From Polaribacter sp. (GTDB taxonomy: Bacteria; Bacteroidota; Bacteroidia; Flavobacteriales; Flavobacteriaceae): a stretch of 61,760 nt of DNA. The position numbers were made by a program, and so were the translations under genes. The notes beneath the pieces are model-generated. The model searched no databases. It was not told the origin of the DNA and saw nothing but the letters and a program-made list of their open reading frames with translations. Positions 35,145-42,921 of the stretch are shown piece by piece; the first letter of the stretch is position 1; each line of letters opens with the position of its first letter. The DNA lies in assembly GCA_018608545.1 (NCBI GenBank), contig JABAZI010000028.1:1-61760 (forward strand). Direction: 5' to 3'.

Positions 35145-36349
35145 ACAACGTAATTATTATTGGAGGCGGAGCAGCAGGATATTTTACAGCCATCAATGCG
35201 AAAGAAAATAATCCTGAATTAGATATTATTATTTTAGAAAAAGGGAAAGATGTTTTACAAAAAGTGAAAATTTCCGGAGGCGGTAGGTGCAATGTAACTC
35301 ATGCTTGTTTCGAACCAAAAGAATTGGTAAAATTTTATCCAAGAGGTGAAAAAGAATTACTTGGGCCTTTTCATCAGTTTATGACCGGAGATACTTTTGA
35401 ATGGTTTGATAACAAAGGGGTCCCCCTAAAAATTGAAGCTGATAATCGTGTTTTTCCTGAAGCAAATACCAGTCAAGCAATTATAGATTGTTTTCAAAAA
35501 GCGGTAGAGGAGTTAAAAATTAAAGTGTTCACAAATCATGGAGTGAATTCTGTCTCTCGTCAAGAAAATAAATGGATTATCAATACGAAATCGCAGGTTT
35601 TTGAAGCGGATAAATTAGTGATTGCAGCAGGGAGTTCTAAAAAAGTCTGGCAGCTGTGTGAAAGCCTAGATCACGCAATTATAGCACCTGTACCCTCCTT
35701 GTTTACGTTTAATATTAATGACAAAAGATTGTTGGACTTACTTGGGACTTCTGTGCCGAATGCAACTGTAAAAATTAGCAATACAAAATTAGAAGCTTCC
35801 GGGCCTTTATTAATTACACATTGGGGGATGAGTGGGCCAGCTGTCTTAAAACTATCCGCTTTTGGAGCTAGAATTTTGGCGGATAAAAACTACCAATATA
35901 ACGTGGAGGTAAACTGGTTATCTAGACCAACCGCTAAAGTGTTGAATGTTTTATTAAATTTAAAAAAGAAAGAACCCCGTAAAACTGTAATCTTAAAATC
36001 GCCATTTACAGAAATTTCAAAAAGATTGTGGGAGCGATTTGTGATAGCATCTGAGATAAAATCAACACAAAATTGGGCGGATTTAAATAATCATCAATTA
36101 GAAAACTTAGCCAATCAATTAACCAAGGGAGTTTTTAATGCCAACGGAAGAACCACTTTTAAAGATGAATTTGTGACCGCTGGAGGAATTGATTTGAAAG
36201 AAATTAATTTTAAACGCTTTGAAAGTAAAAAACATAAGAACCTCTTTTTTGTGGGTGAAGTTTTAAATATTGATGCAGTTACTGGTGGTTTCAATTTTCA
36301 GAATGCATGGACTGGCGGGTATATTTGTGCAAATGCGCTCTGCGATTAG
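35141..36349 (+). CDS. HI0933/YhiN-family FAD-dependent oxidoreductase
   Basis: Flavoprotein of 402 residues belonging to the HI0933-like family. The FAD-binding motif is VIIGGGAAGYFTAINA at the N-terminus, then KISGGGRCNVTHA and the C-terminal GGFNFQNAWTGGYI segment that binds the flavin. The catalytic role of this family is unknown. It overlaps the GYDIA kinase gene by 4 bp, so it belongs to the same operon. Confidence 0.9.
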   Translation: MNNVIIIGGGAAGYFTAINAKENNPELDIIILEKGKDVLQKVKISGGGRCNVTHACFEPKELVKFYPRGEKELLGPFHQFMTGDTFEWFDNKGVPLKIEADNRVFPEANTSQAIIDCFQKAVEELKIKVFTNHGVNSVSRQENKWIINTKSQVFEADKLVIAAGSSKKVWQLCESLDHAIIAPVPSLFTFNINDKRLLDLLGTSVPNATVKISNTKLEASGPLLITHWGMSGPAVLKLSAFGARILADKNYQYNVEVNWLSRPTAKVLNVLLNLKKKEPRKTVILKSPFTEISKRLWERFVIASEIKSTQNWADLNNHQLENLANQLTKGVFNANGRTTFKDEFVTAGGIDLKEINFKRFESKKHKNLFFVGEVLNIDAVTGGFNFQNAWTGGYICANALCD

Positions 36350-36414
36350 CGCTAACAATAAACCGTTTTTATGATCATAAAACCAAAGATTGTATCAAAA
36401 AATTAAAAATAAAG

Positions 36415-36969
36415 ATGGCATTAACAGTATCCAATGAACTAGCGCTCGGAATCATTGCGCCCAATTTTACACTGCGAAACACGATCAATGATCAAATTGT
36501 TACGCTCTCAGAATTAAGAGGAGAAAAGGGCACTGTAATCCTATTTATTTGTAATCATTGTCCGTATGTAATTCATGTAAATGATGAATTGGTTAAAATG
36601 GCTTCCCAGTATCAGAAGAAAGGAATCAATTTTATCGCGATTAGTTCTAATGATATTGAAAAATATCCACAAGATGCCCCACATTTAATGAAGCAACTTG
36701 CCAAAGATTTAAAATATCCTTTTCCATATTTGTATGATGAAGATCAAAAAGTTGCAAAGGATTATGCAGCAGCATGTACTCCAGATTTTTATGTTTTTGA
36801 TGAAGTTTTAAAATTGGTTTATCATGGTCAATTAGATGATTCAAGACCTGGAAACGAGAAACCTGTTTCAGGAAAAGATATTCGAAATTCTTTATACAAT
36901 CTATTAGAAAACAAACCTGTTTTACAAAAGCAACAACCAAGTATGGGTTGCGGTATTAAATGGAAGTAG
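36415..36969 (+). CDS. AhpC/TSA-type thioredoxin-like protein
   Basis: Thioredoxin-fold protein of 184 residues starting at ATG 36415 (MALTVSNELALG). A frame opening at 36307 would overlap the previous gene by 43 bp and add a non-homologous N-terminus. FICNHCPYVIHVNDEL contains the active-site cysteine region (Cys-Asn-His-Cys), close to the Bacteroidetes 'thioredoxin family' proteins with peroxiredoxin-like folds. CTPDFYVFD supplies the cis-proline strand. The C-terminus ends MGCGIKWK, a further cysteine often seen in this group. No signal peptide. Its substrate is unknown. Confidence 0.85.
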   Translation: MALTVSNELALGIIAPNFTLRNTINDQIVTLSELRGEKGTVILFICNHCPYVIHVNDELVKMASQYQKKGINFIAISSNDIEKYPQDAPHLMKQLAKDLKYPFPYLYDEDQKVAKDYAAACTPDFYVFDEVLKLVYHGQLDDSRPGNEKPVSGKDIRNSLYNLLENKPVLQKQQPSMGCGIKWK

Positions 36970-37058
36970 CTTTACCTTGTGGTATAAGAAAGGTTTCTTT
37001 ATATTGATAAAAGTTAGAAAATATTCTTTCCTTAGTTGGCGAACTCTGTAAAAATAAA

Positions 37059-37292
37059 TTACGCAATTTCACCACGATGCGGTTTCAGAGCATCCCTGTA
37101 GATCTTCATGTCGCTTTCATCTATCGTTATAAAAGCAGCAACCAACATAGGGTTTTTTTCATGAATGTCTATTGCATAAAAAGGGAGTTTTTCAATAGAT
37201 GCAAACTCTTTTAAATGTATTGTATGATGTTTTGCGGTTTCTTTGGCATCTTCGCCTCTAAAATCCCACAGTAATTTTATTTTTTTACTCAT
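37059..37292 (-). CDS. 77-residue conserved-type hypothetical protein beside thiamine diphosphokinase
   Basis: Small soluble protein of 77 residues with mixed alpha/beta composition (KIKLLWDFRGEDAKETAKHH at the start, AAFITIDESDMKIYRDALKPHRGE at the end) and no hydrophobic segment. I recognise no family. It follows the thiamine diphosphokinase gene by 9 bp on the same strand, so they are probably co-transcribed. Support for coding: regular codon use in line with neighbours and tight spacing. Confidence 0.65.
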   Translation of the reverse strand: MSKKIKLLWDFRGEDAKETAKHHTIHLKEFASIEKLPFYAIDIHEKNPMLVAAFITIDESDMKIYRDALKPHRGEIA

Positions 37293-37301
37293 ATTTATTT
37301 T

Positions 37302-37907
37302 TTAATGATTGATAAAAATAAAGAGTTCGCCCGTTTCGAAGGTGATTTCTATATTATTTTCTAGGGCTATATTTCTTGTTCCTATTTTTTTGCCAAAAGT
37401 TAAATCTTCCTTGTTTAATGAATATTTTAATCCCTTTGTAATGATTTCTGTTGCTTTTGGAAAAGGAATCAAAGAAATTATTTTGTCTTTACAATTTAGA
37501 ATTGGATTTTTTTTCTTTGCCAAGAAATAGGAACCATGATTGTCATAAAAAGTAAGACTTAATTTTTCTTTCCATTGAATGGCAGTGTGTAAATTTCCTA
37601 AAAAATGATCTTGTTCTTTTCCACTTGCACCATATACATCGATGGTTTTATGCCCTTTGTCTTTCAAAATTTGAAGGATTTTATCAAAATCAGTACATGC
37701 TTGGTTTGGTGTGTGAATTACTTCTATTTCTTTAGGAGGGTCCTCTATAGAATCAAAATCGCCAGAAATAAAATCAGGAGTTATGCCCTTCTCCTTTAAA
37801 AAATGATAAGCTCCGTCTGTTGCGCAAATGATTTCATAATCATTTAATTCTGGTGTTTTTACAGGAGTTTCTCCATTTAAAAGCAGAAAGACTTTTCCAT
37901 TTTTCAT
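37302..37907 (-). CDS. Thiamine diphosphokinase
   Basis: Thiamine pyrophosphokinase, 201 residues, making thiamine diphosphate from thiamine and ATP. Catalytic-domain motifs: ICATDGAYHFLKEKGITPDFISGDFDSIE (an N-terminal segment of Asp-rich signature), TDFDKILQIL, and VYGASGKEQDHFLGNL. The C-terminal vitamin-B1-binding beta domain follows (ISLIPFPKATEII, TRNIALENNIEITFETGEL). No TPP riboswitch is seen upstream. A -7-like element TATTTTTG on the minus strand lies at 37913-37920, directly next to the ATG. Confidence 0.92.
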   Translation of the reverse strand: MKNGKVFLLLNGETPVKTPELNDYEIICATDGAYHFLKEKGITPDFISGDFDSIEDPPKEIEVIHTPNQACTDFDKILQILKDKGHKTIDVYGASGKEQDHFLGNLHTAIQWKEKLSLTFYDNHGSYFLAKKKNPILNCKDKIISLIPFPKATEIITKGLKYSLNKEDLTFGKKIGTRNIALENNIEITFETGELFIFINH

Positions 37908-37967
37908 TGTTACAAAAATAGCTGTTTTAGAATTAATGAAATGAGTATTTATATGTATTTAAAGGAG

Positions 37968-38327
37968 CTATTGCTTTTCCTTTAAAATAAGTGCTATAAT
38001 TCCAAGTCTTGCAATTAAAAAGGTAATTATTCCAAAAGTAGGTGAAAGTAAAGCTAATTTTAAACCAATAGCTAATATATTGTGTTCAATCCGATTAGCT
38101 ACAGAAATGGCGTCACAAGCAATAATTAAACTAATCATCATTCCTAAAAAACCCCAAACTAGTGCAAATAAACTTACAGATTTTATCAGTTTTAAAGCTT
38201 TTCCATTTGAATCACTTTTTAAGAGTGCTTTAATTATTAAAATGATACAAATTAAAAGTGCGACTAAGATTGTGTACATAAATATTGGACCACCATTATT
38301 TAAGATACTTACAGGTAATAATTTCAT
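37968..38327 (-). CDS. ExbB/MotA-like small membrane protein
   Basis: Membrane protein of 119 residues, half the usual ExbB length. Three hydrophobic segments are seen: residues 15-36 (IFMYTILVALLICIILIIKAL), about 48-70 (VSLFALVWGFLGMMISLIIACDAI) and about 84-115. The last two correspond to the MotA/TolQ/ExbB core, with LGMMISLI resembling the G-x-x-G region and LAIGLKLALLSPTFGIITFLIAR resembling the ExbB C-terminal helix. No exbD/tolR partner is adjacent. It could be a stand-alone Bacteroidetes ExbB-like protein or a shortened relic. A -7-like sequence is at 38358-38365 (minus). Confidence 0.7.
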   Translation of the reverse strand: MKLLPVSILNNGGPIFMYTILVALLICIILIIKALLKSDSNGKALKLIKSVSLFALVWGFLGMMISLIIACDAISVANRIEHNILAIGLKLALLSPTFGIITFLIARLGIIALILKEKQ

Positions 38328-38540
38328 AATAAGTTATTTTTAGTATTAATATACATACAAAAGTATTTTAAAGTAACTTACAATATAAAAAAAACGATGT
38401 TCTAAGAAAATCGAACTGTAAACGACTAAATAATTACTGTTTTTAACAAAAACACCTTAAATTGGTAGAATTACGTTTGTTTTTTGAATTTCGTCTCAAA
38501 AACATAATATTTTTCATAAAAAAATAGATATTGCCCATTA

Positions 38541-39590
38541 ATGAAAAATTCAAATCCTTTTGTTAGTTTGATTTTAAAAACGGTCCTACACACTTTTTTT
38601 TGGATTGGTGTGTATTTTTTTTACACTTACTTTTTAGGATACGGAAGTAATAATATAAAATATGTAAATGCATTTTCTGGATTTTTAATGCCTACTACAA
38701 TATTTGTTTGTTACTTCTTCTTATATTATTTAATCCCAAATTATCTTCATAAAAAGAAATATTTCTATTTTATTTTATATAGTATTTATGCGTTTATTAT
38801 TTCTACCTGTTTTTTAATTTTATCCATATTATATGGTTTCGTTTTATTAGAAAACCCAGACAGCGATTCCGTAATTCCTTTAACTAAAAGTTTAACTTTT
38901 ATAATTTTGGGTGTTTATATTGTTGTTTTGTTTGTAATTGTAATAGGTTTAGTCGTTCATAATTACTTATCTCAAGTTAAAACAGACGATTTAAAAAGTA
39001 AGTTTTTAGAAACACAACTTCAACTTAAAAAGCAAGAGTTGAGGTTCTTGAAAATGCAAATTCATCCACATTTTTTGTTTAATTCTCTAAATACAATTTA
39101 TGGTTTTGCTTTGACAAAGAAAGATGAAGCGCCAGAAATGATTTTAAAATTATCTAATTTGTTGGATTATATTTTATATAAAGTAGAAAAACCTAAAGGA
39201 CTTTTAATAGAAGAAGTAAATCATTTGGAGGATTATATTTCTTTAGAAAAAATGCGTTTTCATGATACTTTAAAAGTGAACTTCAATAAAGCGAAATTGA
39301 ATGATTACCATCAGATTCCTCCAATGTTATTAATTCCTTTTGTAGAAAATAGTTTTAAACATGGCGTAATTATTGACGGAGTTTTAAATGTAGATATTCA
39401 GTTGAAAATAGAAAATAATTGTTTGTTTTTTGAGATTCAAAATTCATCCAAAAGAAAAGAAGAAAAGAATAAAGGAATCGGACTTTCAAATATTAGAAAA
39501 CGTCTAGAAATGTTGTATCCAGACAAACATGAATTAGAAATAATTGAAAATAATGATACTTTTAAAGTATATTTAAAGATTGAGTTTTAA
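38541..39590 (+). CDS. LytS/YehU-type sensor histidine kinase
   Basis: Histidine kinase of 349 residues. Four hydrophobic helices lie within residues 10-140 and form the sensor part without a large periplasmic loop. A short coiled linker (about residues 145-170) leads to the His_kinase box, KMQIHPHFLFNSLNTIYGF, with phospho-acceptor His177. The HATPase domain has PPMLLIPFVENSFKHGV and KGIGLSNIRKRLEMLY. It pairs with the LytTR regulator 92 bp downstream. The stimulus is unknown; the position inside an isoprenoid gene array is notable. TACGTTTG at 38472-38479 may be its -7 element. Confidence 0.93.
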   Translation: MKNSNPFVSLILKTVLHTFFWIGVYFFYTYFLGYGSNNIKYVNAFSGFLMPTTIFVCYFFLYYLIPNYLHKKKYFYFILYSIYAFIISTCFLILSILYGFVLLENPDSDSVIPLTKSLTFIILGVYIVVLFVIVIGLVVHNYLSQVKTDDLKSKFLETQLQLKKQELRFLKMQIHPHFLFNSLNTIYGFALTKKDEAPEMILKLSNLLDYILYKVEKPKGLLIEEVNHLEDYISLEKMRFHDTLKVNFNKAKLNDYHQIPPMLLIPFVENSFKHGVIIDGVLNVDIQLKIENNCLFFEIQNSSKRKEEKNKGIGLSNIRKRLEMLYPDKHELEIIENNDTFKVYLKIEF

Positions 39591-39682
39591 TTAAAATTGT
39601 CATTTCGACAAAATGAGTAACGAATGACGAGAAATCTTAAGTTTTCTTCGTTATTTTAATTATCAATTTAATAAAAAAATAA

Positions 39683-40405
39683 ATGATTACCATTAATTGT
39701 GTTATTGTTGATGATGAGCCAATTGCTAGAAATATTCTAGAAACTTTTGTGGCTAAAATTCCAATTTTAAATTTGGTAAAAAGTTGCAAAAATGCAATGG
39801 AGGCTTTCGAAGTATTAAATTCTCAAAATATAGATTTATTTTTTTTAGATATTAATATGCCTGATATTTCTGGTTTGTCTTTAGCTAAAACTATAAACAA
39901 TAAATCTAAAATCATTTTCACAACCGCTTTCAGAGAATATGCTATTGATGGATTTGATTTACAAGCTGTAGATTATTTATTAAAACCAATTGCTTTTGAT
40001 CGCTTTTTTCAAGCAGTAAACAAGTTTTTTGACAAACAATCTGTTATTTTTAAGCAAGTTGATATTGAAGAAACTCCAGTAAAGAACGATTATATTTTTG
40101 TGCGTTCAGAACGCAAGATGGTAAAGATAAATTTTGATGAAATCCTATATGTTGAGAGTTTATCGGATTATATCAAAATTCATACAATATGTAAGATTTT
40201 AGTAACGAGAGAAACTATTAGTAATTTTGAAATCAAACTGCCTTCACAACAATTTTTAAGAATCCACAGATCTTATATTGTTAATTTGAGTAAAATATAT
40301 TCTTACACGAATGAATTTATTGAAATTGAAAAAAATGCAATTCCTATAAGTAGAACTTATAAAGAAAATGTACTTAAAAAGTTAACTAAAATTTCTTTGA
40401 AATAG
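39683..40405 (+). CDS. LytTR-family response regulator
   Basis: Response regulator of 240 residues. The receiver domain has VIVDDEPIARNIL, the phospho-acceptor Asp56 in LFFLDINMP and the conserved lysine in DYLLKPI. The LytTR DNA-binding domain runs from about residue 140 (DYIFVRSERKMVKINFDEILYVESLSDYIKIH to LRIHRSYIVNLSKI). LytTR proteins bind direct repeats about 10 bp apart. It is the cognate partner of the upstream LytS-type kinase. Targets are not obvious from the window. Confidence 0.94.
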   Translation: MITINCVIVDDEPIARNILETFVAKIPILNLVKSCKNAMEAFEVLNSQNIDLFFLDINMPDISGLSLAKTINNKSKIIFTTAFREYAIDGFDLQAVDYLLKPIAFDRFFQAVNKFFDKQSVIFKQVDIEETPVKNDYIFVRSERKMVKINFDEILYVESLSDYIKIHTICKILVTRETISNFEIKLPSQQFLRIHRSYIVNLSKIYSYTNEFIEIEKNAIPISRTYKENVLKKLTKISLK

Positions 40406-40432
40406 TTTTATCTTTGATGCAAAATTAAGAAT

Positions 40433-41512
40433 TTGGATACAGCACAATTTATTACGAAATCATTTAAAGACTCAATTGAAAAAGCGAACTTTTCCTGGCA
40501 AACACCAAGTAATATTGCGCTGGTTAAATATTGGGGAAAAAGCAATCCTCAAATTCCTAAAAATGCTTCTATTAGTTTTACGCTAAACAATTGCCACACA
40601 ATTACAACGATCAAGTTTGAGAAAAAAGAAAAAACCTCTTCAGTTGATTTTGAGTTGTTTTTTGAAGGAAAAGAAAAAGAGGAATTTAAGCCAAAAATTG
40701 CAGATTTTTTTACAAGAATTCAAGACTATTGTTCTTATATATTTGAATATAAAATGACAATTAATTCAGAGAATTCTTTCCCGCATTCAAGTGGAATCGC
40801 TTCTTCGGCAAGTGGCTTAAGTGCCATTGCCATGTGTTTAATGAGTTTAGAACATGCGTTAAATCCTACTTTAACAAAAGAATTTATCAATAAAAAAGCT
40901 TCTTTTTTAGCGCGTTTAGGTTCTGGAAGTGCAAGTAGAAGTATAGAAGGCCCTTTGGTTGTTTGGGGAACTCACCCAAATATTGAAGGAAGTTCAGATT
41001 TGTTTGGTATTCAGTTTCCTTATAAAGTACATTCCGTTTTTGAAAATTATCAAGATGCAATTTTATTGGTAGACAAAGGAGAAAAACAAGTGTCAAGTAC
41101 GGTGGGTCATAATCTAATGCACGATCACCCATATGCAGAAAATCGTTTTCAACAAGCCAATGAAAACATGTCTAAAATGGTAGAAATTCTTCAAAATGGA
41201 GACATTAAGGCGTTTGTAAATTTAGTTGAAAGTGAAGCTTTGACCCTACATGCAATGATGTTAACAAGTACTCCTTATTTTGTGCTAATGAAACCAAATA
41301 CTTTGGAGATTATCAATCGTATTTGGGAATACAGAAAAGAGCATGATAGTAATCTTTGTTTTACATTAGATGCGGGTGCTAATGTACATGTTTTATACCC
41401 TGAATTAGAAAAGGAATCAGTAAACCAATTTATTGAAAACCAGCTATCTAAGTACTGTCAAAAAAATCATTACATTTGTGATAGTGTGGGTTATGGAGCT
41501 GCTCAATTGTAA
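40433..41512 (+). CDS. mvaD: Diphosphomevalonate decarboxylase
   Basis: ATP-dependent decarboxylase giving isopentenyl diphosphate, 359 residues. Motifs: NIALVKYWGK (residues about 27-36), NASISFTL, the phosphate loop HSSGIASSASGLSAIAMC, SASRSIEGPLVVW and FTLDAGANVHVLY. The start is TTG at 40433; the ATG at 40417 runs into a stop after three codons. A -7-like TATCTTTG lies at 40409-40416 over the end of the response regulator gene. Length and motif order are normal for the family. Confidence 0.93.
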   Translation: MDTAQFITKSFKDSIEKANFSWQTPSNIALVKYWGKSNPQIPKNASISFTLNNCHTITTIKFEKKEKTSSVDFELFFEGKEKEEFKPKIADFFTRIQDYCSYIFEYKMTINSENSFPHSSGIASSASGLSAIAMCLMSLEHALNPTLTKEFINKKASFLARLGSGSASRSIEGPLVVWGTHPNIEGSSDLFGIQFPYKVHSVFENYQDAILLVDKGEKQVSSTVGHNLMHDHPYAENRFQQANENMSKMVEILQNGDIKAFVNLVESEALTLHAMMLTSTPYFVLMKPNTLEIINRIWEYRKEHDSNLCFTLDAGANVHVLYPELEKESVNQFIENQLSKYCQKNHYICDSVGYGAAQL

Positions 41513-41526
41513 GTTTCTAGTTTAAA

Positions 41527-41934
41527 ATGAAAAGTCAAATGAATGCTCTTGTCAAGAATATATCAATCATTATTTTTCTTTTTTCAATAACTGTTTCTGC
41601 TCAAGAAAAAATCTGGTTAGATCAAAATTTAAATAAAACAGATCAATTAAATTCAGTTTATTATAAATTTTCCCAAGAGGATCCTCAAAAATTATTGTAT
41701 TTTTATAAGAGCAGTAAAATGTATAGAAAAATTTCCTATTCAAACAATATGCTTATTGCAAATTTCTCTGAATTCTATGAAACAGGAAGTCTGAAGGTTT
41801 CTGGAAAATTTGAAAATGAACTTGAAGAGGGTTTTTGGAAAATATATTATGAGAATGGAAAAATTAAAGAAAGAGGACGTTATAAAAAAGGAAAAAAAGT
41901 AGGAGTTTGGAAGACTTTTTACAAAAACTTTTAA
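41527..41934 (+). CDS. Secreted MORN-repeat (YwqK-like) protein
   Basis: Protein of 135 residues, with an N-terminal hydrophobic signal (ISIIIFLFSITVSAQE, cleavage near residue 26) and two C-terminal MORN-type repeats: FYETGSLKVSGKFENELEEGFWK and YYENGKIKERGRYKKGKKVGVWK (about residues 77-131). Such repeats are common in Bacteroidetes 'YwqK antitoxin'-like proteins, a label that implies no proven toxin-antitoxin role. It lies between mvaD and mevalonate kinase, 14 bp after mvaD. ATG at 41527; an in-frame ATG 12 bp on is possible. Confidence 0.75.
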   Translation: MKSQMNALVKNISIIIFLFSITVSAQEKIWLDQNLNKTDQLNSVYYKFSQEDPQKLLYFYKSSKMYRKISYSNNMLIANFSEFYETGSLKVSGKFENELEEGFWKIYYENGKIKERGRYKKGKKVGVWKTFYKNF

Positions 41935-41961
41935 TAAGATTCTACTCACATAATTATTTTG

Positions 41962-41969
41962 TATTTTTG
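41962..41969 (+). promoter_or_regulatory. -7 element upstream of mevalonate kinase
   Basis: TATTTTTG fits TAnnTTTG and sits 21 nt before the ATG at 41991. No convincing -33 element is seen. Confidence 0.5.
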
Positions 41970-41990
41970 TATTGTTATATTTAAAGATAA

Positions 41991-42917
41991 ATGAAAGGAC
42001 CACTATTTTATGCAAAAATTCTTCTTTTTGGGGAATATGGAATTATAAAAGACTCTAAGGGGTTAGCAATTCCTTATAATGCATATAGGGGCGCTTTAAA
42101 GTCTTCTCGAGACCTACAAGGCACTTCCAAAACATCCAACCAAAACTTACGTTTGTTTTATAAGTATTTGGCTTCTTTGGAGACACAATTGGTTTCTTTC
42201 AATTTAAATGATTTACAGACAGATCTTACGAACGGTATGTATTTTGATTCCTCAATTCCACAAGGTTACGGTGTTGGGAGTTCCGGTGCTTTAGTGGCAT
42301 CAATTTATGATAAATATGCTGCTGATAAAATTACAGTTTTAGAAAATTTGACTCGAGAAAAATTGTTAAAACTGAAACAAATATTTTCTTTAATGGAATC
42401 TTTTTTCCACGGTAAAAGCTCTGGTCTAGATCCTCTAAATAGTTACCTAAGCTTACCTATTTTAATAAATTCTAAAGAGAACATAGAGCCAGCAGGAATT
42501 CCTTCACAGAAAGAAGGCAAAGGGGCTGTTTTTTTGTTAGATTCTGAACAAATTGGAGAAACAGAACCAATGGTAAGTATTTTCATGAACAAGATGAAAA
42601 ATGAAGGTTTCAGAAAAATGATTAGCGAAGATTTTTCAACAATAACGGATGCTTGTATCGAAGATTTTTTACAAGGAAACATCAAGTCGTTGTTTGGGAA
42701 TGTAAAATCATTGTCTAAAATTGTTTTAAAGAACTTTAAACCAATGATTCCAGACGCTTTTCATAAGGTTTGGGAACAGGGATTACAAAGTAATGCCTAT
42801 TATTTGAAACTTTGTGGCTCTGGTGGAGGTGGCTATATTTTAGGTTTTACAGAAGATTATAAAAAAACTCAAAAAATCCTGAAAGACCACAAATTAGAGT
42901 TGGTTTACAGGTTCTAG
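41991..42917 (+). CDS. Mevalonate kinase (GHMP family)
   Basis: GHMP kinase of 308 residues. AKILLFGEYGIIKDSKGLAIP opens the protein, GYGVGSSGA (residues 92-100) is the phosphate loop, and FFHGKSSGLDPLNSYLSLP contains the catalytic Asp147. CGSGGGGYILGF is the third GHMP motif near the C-terminus. The HGKSSGLDP form is that of mevalonate kinases rather than phosphomevalonate kinases. It ends 4 bp before the UbiA-family gene and so is probably co-transcribed. Confidence 0.9.
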   Translation: MKGPLFYAKILLFGEYGIIKDSKGLAIPYNAYRGALKSSRDLQGTSKTSNQNLRLFYKYLASLETQLVSFNLNDLQTDLTNGMYFDSSIPQGYGVGSSGALVASIYDKYAADKITVLENLTREKLLKLKQIFSLMESFFHGKSSGLDPLNSYLSLPILINSKENIEPAGIPSQKEGKGAVFLLDSEQIGETEPMVSIFMNKMKNEGFRKMISEDFSTITDACIEDFLQGNIKSLFGNVKSLSKIVLKNFKPMIPDAFHKVWEQGLQSNAYYLKLCGSGGGGYILGFTEDYKKTQKILKDHKLELVYRF

Positions 42918-42921
42918 TTAT

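Noticed and set aside
36307..36414. 36-residue N-terminal extension of the thioredoxin-like protein
   Set aside because: Overlaps the end of the flavoprotein gene and has no similarity to the family; ATG at 36415 fits.
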